The notes: a model not told the origin generated them from the sequence alone. A DNA stretch of 64,000 nucleotides from Saxidomus purpurata (GCA_022818135.1 JAFMSR010000009.1:31230984-31294983); one strand, 5' to 3'; shown: positions 33,101-45,057, counted from the stretch's first letter. Numbers and translations are program-made.

Positions 33101-36100
33101 GTCTTAAATAATAGCATATGGTCCTGTAATAAAATACGTTTCGTTACAGTAGTTTCAACCTAACATTCTCGTAAAATGATGTGTTTCGGCATGATTTAGT
33201 TATACGAGAAAAGTTGTGCACTTGGGAAAATCTATATGAAGATGGCATAAGTTTGAAATATTTAAATTCTTAATCGTAATATTAGAAACTTAAAGAAAAT
33301 GATAAAATATATAGATCATTTCACAAAAGCCGAATGTAAAATGCATTTCTGTCTTGTCATGCATGATATTTCACCGAACGTCATTAAACAATCATTTTCA
33401 AGATATTTTTTTAAGAAAAACCTGACATAAACATCGCTAAGACATTGTAATAAGTAAAAATGTACAATGTATTATATGAAATGGTTTGCCTCAAAACGGC
33501 CGACATCCAGTTAGCAGGTGCGTGAAAGACCTCGATGTACTTCCGTAATTTAGACAGCGCAGTGTTACGTCACATCTGGTTACTTGGCGCAGGCGCAATA
33601 AGGCTTTAAAGCTATCAATGGCGGCGTCCTTAAACCAGATGGAAATCACGCAATTTCAATGAAAAATTGAATAAATCATTAAAACGCAGTTGACCACATT
33701 CAAACGCATTTTTGGAAATGAAATAAAATGACAGGCTCGTTTGCATTTCGCTGTCGAGTTTTCTGACTTTCGGTACCCTTTAATTTTTGTTAATTATAAA
33801 GTGAAAATACCAGGGGAGAAATCCCACAGTCGGCCCTGACTATAGAATGTAAAAATCCCTAAAAATAGCTTATATAGTATTGTAATGGTGATGTAAAGCT
33901 ATATTATATGAATAAATAAACGGGATAAAAAATGATGTTTTTTTAGCGACATTTGATCATGAACGAATCCGTCTATGCAACTCCTGTAAAACAATGTTAT
34001 ACTACTTTTTTTCATTTCAAGTAGATAGCACCGTAAATGTATGAAAAGCTATCCAACACTGACCGATAATGAATCACTTCGGACTGCTATTAAAATGGAT
34101 AAAAATCTTTGGGTGCGTCTTTTTTGTCTGCATTACTGTTTCGTCTTGTTCGTAATGGTACATGTATAAATACTGCAAATCGCCGTTGTTCCTCCGAGTT
34201 CTACTCAAATAAAGTCCATATTGATAAACAGTGCCATTTTTTTCTGAAATTAAAGCCGTACATGCAAGATTTTCTTTTCGTTTAATGTTCAGTCTATTTT
34301 ATGTTTGTATAAGGATATACCGGTATATTCAAAATGAAGATAGTCTTGTAGGATTTTGCACGTATGCCGGTATGCGTCATAAACCTGATAAGTTTGGGTA
34401 AATTCTGGCGCACCATCGACAAAACGGCAAACAATAAAAAACTATGTATTTTTGAAATATTCAGGTCAGAGCCAAAAATATATAATGTGTATAATATGAT
34501 ATAAATCATTACACTTTTTGCCGAGACTTAAGCGGTACGCAAAATTATTTCCGGGTGAAACCGGATCAGTACGTTTAAGAGCGAAATAATTACAAAATAT
34601 CCGGTATGTAAGGCCTGTTTTCATTGGTCAGTTTGAATTCACCAATCATCGTTTATCTTTAATCTCCGGCTTTCGCTTTCAATGGAACGAATGGAAGCCA
34701 TATGTTCGTTTTTGGAGATGCTTGCAGTTTTAGGTTGTTTTCGTAGTAAAATTATATCGTGATACCAGTAAAGCAGTGTAATCTTACGAAATCACTAACT
34801 TGTAATTTGAAGCCGTTTTAAGCACGTCACCAAAACATTTTGCGCTGTTCATTTCAATATTTCAGTTTTTATGATCCATATGCCGTATACACTGATCTAC
34901 TTTTTTTGTAACTAGAAAAGTCAAACATTGCCATATCAACCCATTTGTAACTACGAGCAATATATATATTAAGTCTGTCAAATGAATTGACGTATAGATA
35001 TATATACTAAGTGGATTTCTCTACTTTGGATTCTATTAACAAAATCGCCCTCCTATATACAACCTACACTGGAGCCACAATCGACCTATTTTCTGCTTAC
35101 ATTGTATGGAAACTATGATCGCTCCCACGTATCATATAAAAATTAAAGCTAGTAACATAGGCTTATTCAGACTTGGGGTTTTCTAAGTAATTAAATTGTT
35201 TTCTAAATCATTGAAGCAAGTGGGATTTTCGAAGAAGTCATTCAAGGGCCATTGAAATTATACTTTCCACTTAGATTGATTTGTAATTTATTATCCCTAT
35301 TCATTGTTTAACATCTAAGTGTTAAGAAGTTCATGAAGTGTTTTTCCTGTAATAATATATACATGCACATCTATATTGTTTCTTTTTTTCATTTAGTTTC
35401 TTATTGTTCATGTATAATAAATATTCATATACCGCTCTCGCGTACAGCTTTAAATTTAAGAGTACTGTTCCTTTATTGTCGCCTGTGGCCACAGTGACGG
35501 TTGTACAATGGAAACTAGACGTATCCGTTGTGTGAGATATACTTGGGTTGGCGAAAAATGTAAAATAGTTCGGCCTTGATGTAAACTTTTATCGAAAAAA
35601 TAAATACTAAGGCTATACATGCAACATGTTTTAATAAATGTATATTATTCTAGATGAAGTAACTGAGGCTGAAACTGGGTCTATGTGTAAACGCTATTGT
35701 TTACTTTCTTATTGACATATAGTCACTACACGTCGACAGTGATTTACAAAGAATCCGAACTATCAATAGCTTAAACTACACTCAGTACTCAATCAGCTAG
35801 CTGACCAACCGGGTCCAATTGATAACATAGCTAAAACGATATACGAACAAGTATTTTTACAGTCAAATGTAATAAAATCCAAACCATCAACTTTTGATTT
35901 TCCTACCTCCTTTTGAGGAGTTATAAAGATGTATAACTGTTACATGTATCCTTTTCTATACCCGTAAATCTATATAAAATAATTGCAAGAATTTATAAAA
36001 CATGAAAAAGACAGTTCATGTTTTCATTAGCAATACTTATACAAATACAATTGAAGAAAGCTGATTTTTGCTCACTTGCCATAATTTGATATATTTTACA

Positions 36101-38367
36101 TTTTACGCACGTATGCATCCAGCGGACTAAAAATAAAAGACTGAAAGCGTGGATCCGCGGCGGAAAATCGAACGCGTCCCGCGGCATGTAAAATTGCTCG
36201 CTGCGTACATCAGCCGCATCTAAAAGATAGATATCGGCACGCGCTACGCGCTCACTTTTTTATGATTAACTTACATAAAGAAATGACCAAGGAAATTTAT
36301 TACATCTCATCCCGTATTTAAATTCGACAGATTTACATAATCGAATAAAGTCAACTGGCTGCATTTTTATACAAATTGTTTTATTATCTAGATCTAAAAT
36401 ATTCATCCCAAATTTAAATTTCACGGTATTTGGTTTAATGTTAGTCCCGCTGCGGACATACATGAACTCAGTCAGTGTTTAAATTGTTTGCAAATCAAAG
36501 CTATAACACATAGGTAATTGGGTAATTAAAATATTAAGGGAGCAATGCCAAATCCGAGTTGATTTAAAGAACTGCCTATTAACTTTTAATATGATTAATA
36601 TCTCTTACTAGCATTCAACAAAGTAGGTTATTCATTAATTCACCCAAATTGGTTAGAAAAAAATATTTAATAATTAGTAATTATGCTTATCTATTATCAT
36701 GAAGATTTATATACAACTATTAATTATATAAAATTGAAAGGGTCAATGCTAAACTATTCTGAGTGTATATAGAACTATAAAAAATTGAATACAGATACTT
36801 TAGGATAGTTTCGTGTTGACATCTCGAAATGTACTATCAATAAATGATAAAAGGCATACTCTGGTAATAGATAAAATCAACTTAAAAAAAATAAATAAAT
36901 TTTATAGAACTTCATAGAACATTTCTGCATTTAGTTCACAGGAAAAAATATAATATGATGCATTTTGCGATATGTTATACAACCTACTGTAGATGCGGGT
37001 AACATGTCGAGCTCGCCAGTTGTTACCGAATTAAGAGAATAGATGAAATGAAACAACATAGGTCTGAAATAGAGAGCCATTAATGAATCACTTCATATTC
37101 TTTCGAGGCATCTACAAGTGGCATCTATTACAAGATGTTTTGTACCCTTTAAGATCAAAGCTCAGCTATAGACCTTTTGTCTTCCCACGACACACCGTTC
37201 CATTATGTTGAGCATTTACGCAGAGTGACAACAAAATATTTTGACGCTTGAGGAAATCACGACACAGAAAAAGTCTAATGTACCAATATTCTGTATAAAA
37301 ACTCAAACCGTGACCTTTCTCTTTGACCTAGCGACCTGGTTCATTGGTGCGGGACGCGATGCTATTAGAATTGACATTTTGCAAAGTGACTTGCAGTAAC
37401 ATGTAAAGTCCAGAGGGACAGACGGACGGACGCAAACACGAACATACGCACAAACGACGAATCATATGACAACTATGCGAAAAAATTGAAATATCATTGT
37501 TTGGGTCATTTTGAATTTTGACCTGGAAATGACATTGACCTTGATCATCAAAATAATATTGAGGTTTGCTTTGCATTGTAACTTAAATTCACGTTGATCA
37601 TAAACTGGACCGATTTGTATACAAATGTTAAGCACTATGATGTGAATTGCATGTTTGTATATCTGTGTAAGTACATGTATTAAGCTTCATATTTATAATG
37701 AATCTGTCACACGCTGACCCTAAAGTGTTATTAAACTTGGACGCCAACGTGGATTTCTTGAAACGACACCATGTTTGATAAAGTATGCCAGTAGGACCAT
37801 TTACTACTTGTAAGTATTCAGGAACATTTTAGTGTATAACATATTTTGTTAACAGACGGGCCAAACCTTCTCATTTAATAAAACACGTTTGTGCTGAAAG
37901 TCACTATACCTATACGTAGACATATACAAGGGAAGAAAGGTGCTATAGAATTAATGATGTAGGCCTTATTTATAGTGTTTACTGTCTTCGTAGTTAAACG
38001 CTTTTAACAATAAAACAAAGTAATTCTACTGACCTGTGTTTTTTGGTAGTGCAATCAACACAATCAGAACAATGACTGCAACGAATAGAACAACAATCAC
38101 CGCTATAATTGCATACACCGCGTATTTTATCCGGTTTGGTATATCTTCCCAATGAAGGCTTCTGCTTGCATTCTGAGTAGGTTTCGCTTCGTTTTGCTTG
38201 GTACCAAGTCTTAATTTTTCATAAAGACCTTCGTTTTGTCCTGAATCTCCTGATTTCGGGTTAGTCGTATGGGCAACACTTTCGGTACTGATAATAGTAT
38301 TCGCGTATATAGGGGCATCAATACATTCTCTGTTAGAGTTTTTTAGTTTAATATGACTTAACTCCAT
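23705..38367 (-). CDS. Gene B: type II transmembrane protein with four TSP1 repeats and a C-terminal C1q domain
   Basis: Six exons on the minus strand: 38367-38034 (tail and TM), 30200-30030, 27859-27689, 25675-25508 and 24673-24506 (four TSP1), and 24123-23705 (C1q, stop). They sum to 1431 bases, giving 476 residues, with all introns phase 1. A fifth TSP1 exon at 29319-29168 is dead. It has the same order as genes A and C but a longer stalk and clear divergence throughout. The tail keeps tyrosines 21 (IYANT) and 49 (LYEKLRLGT) and the block WEDIPNRIKYAVY, which supports function of these parts. The 7.8-kb first intron holds a 2.36-kb TTAA element. No frame-breaking change was seen in the six exons, so it looks functional; expression cannot be judged here. 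Confidence 0.82.
24506..24673 (-). CDS. Gene B exon 5: TSP1 repeat
   Basis: 168 bases, acceptor CTATAAAG (a weak pyrimidine tract) and donor CCTG|GTAAAT. It encodes DGDWSSWGSWGSCSDSC, then SRLRTCTDPRPS, and ends CNPQACPG. Six cysteines are intact. Confidence 0.87.
25508..25675 (-). CDS. Gene B exon 4: TSP1 repeat
   Basis: 168 bases, acceptor CTTTTCAG and donor TCAG|GTAAAC. It encodes DGDWSRWGSWGSCSDSC, then TRLRTCTNPTPS, and ends CNKQACSG. It is a close paralogue of exon 5 and of exon 3 of genes A and C. Confidence 0.9.
26005..26634. mobile_element. MITE with repeat-bearing inverted termini, GGTAT flanked
   Basis: The left end is CAAGTGGTTTCACCCCCTAG; the reverse complement of the right end is AGTGGTTTCAGCCCCTAG. 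Both termini repeat the motif CTAGTC-TTTCACCCC two to three times over about 55 bp. Direct GGTAT lies at 26000-26004 and 26635-26639. It is 630 bp with no transposase frame. It lies in intron 3 of gene B. Confidence 0.83.
27004..27154. mobile_element. Snap-back palindrome of about 150 bp
   Basis: ATATTATAACAGTCG..TTGATCTGCG on the left arm matches the reverse complement of the right arm through TATCTTT, GTTGGCTG and GGATCACAC, almost to the centre at about 27079. Arms of about 75 bp with few mismatches suggest a hairpin MITE. No clear target duplication was identified. It is in intron 3 of gene B. Confidence 0.8.
27689..27859 (-). CDS. Gene B exon 3: TSP1 repeat, B-specific class
   Basis: 171 bases, acceptor TCTTACAG and donor TCAG|GTAAGC. 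It encodes VHGSWGRWSPWGSCTVSC, then EWRDRTCSRPYPSRNG, and ends ICIPARCSG. Six cysteines, the WGRWSPW ladder and CTVSCGIG are intact. It has a Cys pattern like the others but its own sequence; no counterpart was found in intron 2 of A or C. Confidence 0.88.
28010..28600. repeat. Tandem repeat with 'gagggccatgatggccct' head
   Basis: It begins with the palindrome AGGGCCATGATGGCCCT followed by ATATCGCTCACCTAG. After that come about three copies of a unit near 200 bp containing AGTAGGTCAAGATCAT-GTCAGCAAATG and TGCA-GCAAAACTATCC. I know this repeat family as widespread in bivalve genomes. It is in intron 2 of gene B and noncoding. Confidence 0.7.
29168..29319 (-). pseudogene. Decayed TSP1 exon in gene B intron 2
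   Basis: The minus strand keeps the acceptor TATTTAG and the start VGNWVQWSPWSN, then loses the cysteine of CDVTC, has an in-frame stop in the middle and no GTGAGT donor at the end. About 19 bases are missing relative to a live exon. Similarity to exon 2 continues into the upstream intron, so it arose by local tandem duplication of exon 2. Because all introns are phase 1, skipping it leaves the frame intact. Confidence 0.85.
30030..30200 (-). CDS. Gene B exon 2: TSP1 repeat
   Basis: 171 bases, acceptor TATTTAG and donor CTG|GTGAGT. It encodes DGNWIQWSPWSNCDVTC, then TRMRFCINPAPSNGG, and ends KNDGCSG. Six cysteines are present. It is orthologous in position and sequence to exon 2 of A and C. 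Confidence 0.9.
30387..30532. repeat. Imperfect inverted repeat, likely MITE
   Basis: The arms TTGTTGGT-TCG-TGT-TATCACGTT.. are inverted around a centre containing CACGAGACGCGCAATTACGAG. Several CACGAGTGAAA-like motifs recur inside. It is in intron 1 of gene B. Confidence 0.6.
31422..33779. mobile_element. TTAA-flanked 2.36-kb DNA transposon, decayed
   Basis: The left end AGGGAACCGAAAGTCA and right end TGACTTTCGGTACCCT are inverted repeats. Each is bordered by TTAA (31418-31421 and 33780-33783). Subterminal similarity continues inward about 200 bp, including GTGTGACGTCACACTGCGCTG on the left matched by the complement of CAGCGCAGTGTTACGTCACA on the right. Internal frames are short. A plus-strand piece near 31950-32040 reads DDHGLVPYNFEPEYM, reminiscent of cargo proteins of some mollusc elements, but this is weak. 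The TTAA site suggests the piggyBac superfamily, a different family from 1242-2169. It is in intron 1 of gene B. Confidence 0.8.
33784..37120. other. Remainder of gene B intron 1, nothing recognised
   Basis: AT-rich, with no exon-like TSP1 or other domain frame. Short CG-bearing stretches at about 34540-34700 and 36140-36250 stand out from the AT background, but I cannot assign them. Confidence 0.5.
37130..37480. repeat. Old interspersed repeat, B counterpart
   Basis: Diverged version of 13085-13570, with CCTTTTGTCTTCCCACGAC, GCATTTACGCAGAGTGAC and a terminal GGACAGACGGACGGACGCA run. Same position relative to exon 1 as in genes A and C. Confidence 0.6.
38034..38367 (-). CDS. Gene B exon 1: cytosolic tail and transmembrane helix
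   Basis: Encodes 111 residues plus one base; donor ACAG|GTCAGT. The helix is AIIAVIVVLFVAVIVLIVLI (about residues 87-106). Compared with A it lacks Tyr33 (VAHTT) but keeps Tyr21, Tyr49, KLRLGT and TQNASRSL-WEDIPNRIKYAVY. The lumenal side ends LPKNT. Confidence 0.8.
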
Positions 38368-38725
38368 TTTAATGAATAAAAATATTACACTGAAATGACT
38401 TCATACGTCATAATTCACCTTCCTCCTTTGGATGTTTTTATTTTCTGTAGCTTAATATTTCCATTTCATTTGTGTCATGTATCACTTAACTCTATTTATA
38501 ACAAAGACACGATTAAAATTCCCTTCTTTAAATGTTTTTAATGACTGTAATTAAATCTTTGCATTCTAATTGTGTTATGAAGATTGTAACTTTTTTTTTC
38601 AAGTGTGCAATATTTTGAACGTGCACACTGAGACGTTATAAATAAGATAAATCATTCACATGTTTGCAACGTTTTTACCGCCAATGAGATGACAAGTATA
38701 ATGAATAAAAATAGACTAGTCAAGT

Positions 38726-38850
38726 GGCCGAAGAGCTCAGTCGGAAGAGCATTCGGTCTTACATCTCTGCATGCGAAGGGCCTTTTGTTCGCGTCCCGGT
38801 CAAGGTGCACTTTTTTCTCACCCTGTGACATTTGGCGCCTTCTGACCGAA
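38726..38850 (+). mobile_element. tRNA-derived SINE or tRNA-like relic
   Basis: GAGCTCAGTCGGAAGAGC resembles a tRNA D-arm/A box. GTTCGCGTCCCGGTC resembles a T-arm/B box at the expected spacing. A tail CAAGGTGCACTTTTTTCTCA not found in tRNAs follows. The acceptor stem does not pair well, so a SINE head is more likely than a working tRNA. Confidence 0.62.
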
Positions 38851-39041
38851 TAAAAACTATTTTTTCCTATAAAATCTAGCTACCAATCGCTTTCATATAC
38901 TTAAAATTGCGTCGACCATCTTTTAAAGGTAGTTATTGTTTTCAAGTATGGCATAACAATTATGTATTGATTGTCTTTGCGGAGTTTTTTTGCAACGATT
39001 TAAATTCCTGAAATAGTGTCCCGAATAATAATTTCACAATG

Positions 39042-39185
39042 TTTCTTAAGTGTAAGGTCACTCACCACAAAAATATATTCCTTTATAATATATCACTGAT
39101 TTTTGATAATCAAACAAAGTGTCTAGGAATGAGTAAAAATTTCAAAATAAAGATTACCTACTACATGTAGATACATGATGAACAT
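39042..39185 (-). promoter_or_regulatory. Conserved 5' block of gene B, possible untranslated exon
   Basis: Counterpart of 14795-14930. The minus-strand donor-like GTGAGTGACC (complement at 39056-39065), CCTAGACACTTTGT and AATCTTTATTTTGA are kept, while the sequence between has changed and lacks the ATGs of A. Confidence 0.4.
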
Positions 39186-39919
39186 CTACAAAATGCTGAA
39201 GCTTTACTTATGTCACATTTTGGTAATGACTTGTACATGGAAAACTAACAACCACCATTCAAGATTTAAAAACATTGTAACTAGTACGATAACCGTATTA
39301 ATGCTATGTTACGGCTACTGTTTAACACTAACTAAAGAGAATTGAACAGGAATGTAAAATGTGTGGCCACAGGGGGCCAGACATACCTGTATATGCACAG
39401 TGAGGGTCTTAGCCAATGATTTACTAGCTTCTGTTTTCATAATCAGCTACTGCATAGTTACTATTACAGTAGGTAAACGTTGATAAATGATGGAGTACAT
39501 AATTAAAGATTGAAGAACTTCTTACTTGATAAAAAGAAGAAGATAAAAATGAAGATCCTCGCATATTTAACATATGGTGGTGGTAAAACCATACTTTCAC
39601 ACAATTCAGAGTTTTATCTGATAAGGTTTAATGAAACAATTAAGGGATTGGATCTCTTGCGGTTTGGTAGAAGGGGTCAGTTATTAAGGAGGTTTTAATT
39701 GTGTAACGATTGCTGATTCCTTCAGACTCTTCGACTCAAAAACCTTTTGAAAAGGGTGTAGTAAATGTGAATGATAATTGTTTACAGGATCCTTAAATTA
39801 AAACAGGAACATAATGTTAAATTTGTTATGTTGTGAGTATTTTTTTTTAAAGTTTATCTTCCTCGTTTGATGTGTGTGTATTAAGGATAGATATATCGCA
39901 GCAGTTTAAAAATCATAAT

Positions 39920-40355
39920 AAAGGCGGTCGCCTGTTGGCAAACGAGAAAATTTAGCGGGAATCCGATCTTCAGAGACATCTAGCGCCAGATTTTAAGAGC
40001 GAACACTTTATACAATTTAAAGTAGTGTCGGGTTGTCTCTTTGCTTTCGATCCTGTATAAATGGTTAAAGCACGATAGTGCAGCTTGTCGTTTCCTGACA
40101 GAAAAAAAGTTTTGATATAGCCATACTTCTCACGTTTCCAAATTAAACATCGCGGAGAGATGCGGAGTAGTTGAAATACGCAAATAGCTATTTTCGCGAA
40201 AAAAGAATTTCAAATACGAAAAGTTCTTGTTTTGGTTAAACTGGTGAAAATAAGTCAGTCCATCATGTAATTAATTGAATTTGTAGATTATTGGCCGAAA
40301 TGACTGGATCGAAATGTTTTCTCTTTAAAGCCAGTTAACAAACACGACCACCTTT
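39920..40355. mobile_element. Probable MITE inserted upstream of gene B only
   Basis: AAAGGCGGTCG on the left and the complement AAAGGTGGTCG on the right form short inverted ends about 436 bp apart. Genes A and C read straight across this point (15370-15390 and about 60400). The flanks CATAA and CATTA suggest an imperfect target duplication. Confidence 0.5.
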
Positions 40356-40794
40356 CATTACTTCCGTATTTGATATTTTACATTGTCTACTCGTCCAATA
40401 GATTCGGTATTGAATTAAACAATATACGATGACTTTGGATAACTATAATTTTTCATATGTATGGGTGTAACATATTGTATAAATATCAGCTAGGCCCAAG
40501 TAAGCTACATTGATTTAGCTTTGTTTTAGGATCGCTAAGCTTTTTATCTGTTAATGACTCTTTATGTGATTGTAGTTTTGTGCGTATTACATAAATTTAG
40601 ACAGACTCGCTATTATGTCAATTATCTACATGAAAGAAAAATTGCTTTAACATGACTAAACCCGATTGATAAGATTTTTGATTTTTGTGATTAAGTAAAG
40701 GCGTATCGGTGAATTCAAATGTCCTATGATATATAATAATTTTATAATATTTCTTTAAGTAAGTTGATGTATAATTCAACAAGCATCAATCTTA

Positions 40795-41460
40795 GCTCAC
40801 CGAGCACTTTGTGCTCAAGGGGAGATTTTGTTATCGCATGATGTCCGTCGTCCGACGACTGTGCGTGCGGGCAAATATGATTGCGTCAACAATTCTTGAA
40901 ACGATAACTGTACTTGACAGAAGTTGATAAAACTTGCCCGCTATGTTGCTTTGGTGGTCTTTTATTAAAGTAGTACCAAAGTATGCGACTCCACGCAATA
41001 CTCTGGTTGGCATGGCAATCGAAATGAAAACCTTAAAAGTATTCTTCTAAAGAAAACACAAGACACAGAGCTTATATTTTTGGCATGTTATATCCCCTGG
41101 ATCATAATTGACGCCGCCCTTGGGGGTCACCTGATTTTTTATAGGCTTATAAAGGGAAAACTCCCAAAAGAACTTGTCTAAAATCACAAGGCCAAGAGCT
41201 TAGGCATTCGGATTTTAGCATTGTGTAGTGAACCTCTTCCGAAATTTTTCAAATCATGATTCGTAAGTCAAAATTAATCCCTCCCCGGGGTCATCGGTTT
41301 TTATATAGACGTATAATGAGATCATCTTTAAAAAATCTCCATGTCTCCGACCAAAAGGCCTACAACTGAGATAATTGGCAGATATCATTACCTAATAGTC
41401 CTCTACCGAGATTTTACTAATCGTGATCTAAGGTCGAAATCGACCGCGGCCTTTGGCTCA
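40795..41460. repeat. Interspersed repeat, B counterpart of 17760-18200
   Basis: AGCTCACCGAGCACTTTGTG head, TCCGTCGTCCGACGACTGTG, and body motifs as in A. It is followed by the modules TTAGGCATTCGG and GTCAAAATTAATCCC. Confidence 0.65.
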
Positions 41461-41499
41461 CTTGACTTTACTCTGAGATATATGGGGAAATCTTTTTGC

Positions 41500-44400
41500 T
41501 AAAATTATAGTCATATAGCATTTAGTTAAACGTTTGAATATGTTTCGTGTCTATTGTCATGCGATGCTTGATCGTCATTTTGAAATATACCTTTTATGTG
41601 TGGAAGTAGGAGTTGCATTCTTAAGATATCGTATCGGGCGTCATTCTTGTCCATCTATTTAAGACCTCCAGTGAATGGTTTAGAAATAGAAGGGAAACCA
41701 ACATTTCAGATTAAAAAATATTCAAGGAATCGTTCGTTAAGCATCTTATAAACCATTCCGGTATATACTCAGCAAAACAAGAGTATCAGTTAGTTTCATA
41801 TCCGGAACAGAAAAGGGCATCACTCTATTAACTCAAGTTGCATATGTACCACGCTATTATATAGTATTGATACATGTACATATAAAGTATATTATTACAC
41901 ACATTAAGAAGTTAAAAATAGAGCTATTTTAGTTCATGTAAACACAATATCCAACTATCAGGAAAGGGAACTGAGGGGATTAATGTCCCATGAATACTGG
42001 TAAATAAAACTATTCTGTTTATGCCAAATCACATTGTATTGGTTTCAATGTAATTAAATGTATGGACGTCAAGTAAGTGATATAGTTTGTACTCAGTAGA
42101 TCTATGTACCTTGCTGGCAACATACATGTATATGTACTAATCTAATAAGTACCTTCTGGAAAATTTGAGCGTCCTCTAAGCCCATACACATCTAAAGAAA
42201 AATAATCTTAAAGCATTTAATTTTACAACATGTTTGTGTACTTATTTTCTGCAAAGTTAAGGACATCATTCTCAGCATCCAATTTTTGTTTGCGACATAT
42301 AGGTCTACAATAGCTCCTCAACTTGTAACCAAATTGTTTGCGAGTGTGACGTGTAATTAATTAATGATTTTCCTGCCTGACTTTGAACTCGCTTATTGTC
42401 TGACTGTATGAATCCATGTGTACGTCTTTACTACCGTATCACTTCCGGTATATTCGTCCGATTGTGCTTTTGTTAAAAAAGAGTATCTTCATAATTGCAT
42501 TGTCACAATTTGTCTAAACTGTTTTTGATAACTTACTCAGAACCTGGGTAATACAAACTATACAGTGTTTATATCTTGAACGAAAAATGTTAGATGAAAT
42601 TCGGATTTTAACATCTTGTAGGTATCATTTACGTGTATAGAATAATATATAAAACAATGCTATATATATGTTGACATAAGAAACTGAATTTGCAATAATC
42701 TTTAAATACAACCATTACAAGGTATATTTAAAAAGTAGTGTAAATGTGTTAAGGTGTTAATCTAACAGTACAATGTATAGAGATTTAAAGATATTGAATT
42801 TCATGATATTATAAATACAAACACATAGCTCCTTAAAAACTCACTGAGGTACTGAAATGTTTTAATATTTTCTGTTGTTAAATTTTGATTTACTGTTCGA
42901 GTAACGAAAATCCCGTAACATATGAATAAAAGTAACTTTGGTTCAAGGAAGTTGATGCACCATAAACATACATTAATGTTAAAACGAGAAGGACCAGTAG
43001 TTGTTAATGGATATATGTATGTCCCATCATTGTCAGATGGAACGTGACAGTACGTACATGTAATATAACAGTCTTAAGTAAGGGTTATCATTGATTTTTA
43101 GATACGCATATAGTCTTGTATCCTTGGAAGTGAATGTTAATGTTACTGCAAACAAGTATACTCCTAGTATTTTTCATGTAAATTTTCAAGTTTCGCTATT
43201 ATTGGCATTGCCATTGTTCAGGTGAACATCGAGGAACTGGAGGACAGCATTTGTGTACGGCTACTTATGACGTTACCGGCATGCGTGTTAGACAGGGTGC
43301 AGTATTGGTTAATAAAAGCAAATACATGAATAACAGATATGAAAAATGGCAAACTTTTTGTTGCAAATAAAATTGGACATTGGACAAAAAAGTCGATAGT
43401 TAATTTAAGGTTGTCGCGACAATGATATGAGAGAAGCAAATAGTGAGTTTTGTACAGGAAATGAACTGCTTATGAGCTGTGCTTTCTAATAACAGAGCCT
43501 CACGTGTTCTGTGTTGTCGTTTCTCAACCTCCTTTCTCAATTATTATTGTGTTTTTGGAAGAGTCAAAACTGTATTCAGAGGGATTATTGATTACTTTAG
43601 AACTCTTACCCCGATGCCAACAATTAAATGACAACATTTGAAAGTGTCGCCCTTGCTACCACTACACACATGGATCATGCTATACAATATTTACTAGTCA
43701 CTTAGATAGTGATTAGATTAAAGGCGGACAAGTTCTAAATAAAAAAATTAAGCAGGACACAGGTTAAAATAAACGATTGATCATTAATTTGGTACGTTTA
43801 AAGACAAAATATCTTCAATTTACATGAAGCTGAAAGATGCTGGCAATTTGGTGATTGAAGGTGATTCCGGCTTCTATCCATTCATCACAGAGCTCCGCGT
43901 ACTTCTTTTCATGTGGGAAATAATGGCCAACTTTACCAAGCAGCATGTAACCACCGGTGATAGAAATGCCAAATGTTCAAACAAAAGCCAAAAAAATTAC
44001 AGAAAATGTATGATGTCATATTTACTGTTCTATCAACGTCATTACTCAAATAGTTCGATTCAGTCATGATACTATGGACGTGTCCGAACTATGCAACAGT
44101 AAAATGGGTATTGCATGGAACAATAATGTATACCTATCAGACTAACTCGGACAAATTTGGGAATAACTTGGTTATTTGTATTAAAGACTAATAGAAAACT
44201 AACAACATGTTTTGTGACTTTCAAGAGAATCAATGTTTGGGCAACTAGTTTAAAACAACTAAGAAAAGTCATGTAACCATATAGCAACAAAAATCTTGAA
44301 TTCTGTTCCAATATACTTTCTTTAAAATTGATGAAAAGAAAAGCAAATACTCAAGCATCACGTTTATTCAATAAAAGGGAGTTAAAAGCTACCTACTTAG

Positions 44401-44950
44401 AAACATTGTAGAGATATGAAATGAAATAGTGTGATACGTTAGTGAAGGGCTCTGAATCATATTTTACGCAAAAGTGCAATAAAGTCATTCTGTATTGGTG
44501 TACTTTGATGTGATGTTTGATATGACCTTATTTCAAGTTATTACGCTGCTGAATGGAATTGATGTCAAACATCAGAGGAGATAGCAGAAAATTCAATGTT
44601 CACAAAACAATCTACATTGTAACTGGTAATAGAGGTCTTTACAGTGTTTGATTAATCCATAACAAGTTGATTTTGTTTTCTGGTGTTTAGTCGTATATTA
44701 CAAGTGTTCAGTGCGATGTCTTTGCATGAACTGTTAAATGGGAAAAAAGGTTTAGTCATGTTGTTTAAGCTTTACACTTAACCATTTTGTGTCTGTTGTT
44801 TATAACCTAAAAAGCACATAAGATTTCTGCAGCTTATTTTGATCAAAGGTTCTGTCCTATAAAAACTGTAAGTTGAAATTCAGTCTTGAAAAAAAGCGAA
44901 GAAACAATAGTTATTGCAATATGATTGTGTTTAGAATGTCATGCACTTTA
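41500..44950. other. Intergenic stretch, nothing recognised apart from a small frame at 43.8-44.0 kb
   Basis: AT-rich sequence without repeats I can name and without convincing genes. The only protein-like stretch is at 43815-43976, listed separately. Confidence 0.5.
43815..43976 (-). other. Unassigned protein-like open segment
   Basis: Between two stops the minus strand reads 53 codons with balanced composition: GISITGGYMLLGKVGHYF, then EKKYAELCDEWIEAGITF, then NHQIASIFQL. It is richer in charged and aromatic residues than the AT-biased shadows around it. The opposite strand is also open here. There is no start codon at its head and no clear acceptor. It could be an exon remnant or a degraded retro-ORF; I do not recognise the family. 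Confidence 0.25.
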
Positions 44951-45057
44951 GTATTTTTTAGCTCACCTGAACATAAAATGCTCAAGAGTGATATATTTTG
45001 ACCAAGGAGTGTCTAGCGTCTATCTTGACCTAAATAAAAGTTGTTGTTTTGTTACAG

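Noticed and set aside
38726..38810. Functional tRNA gene
   Set aside because: D-arm and T-arm-like boxes are present, but the acceptor stem does not pair and a SINE-like tail follows.
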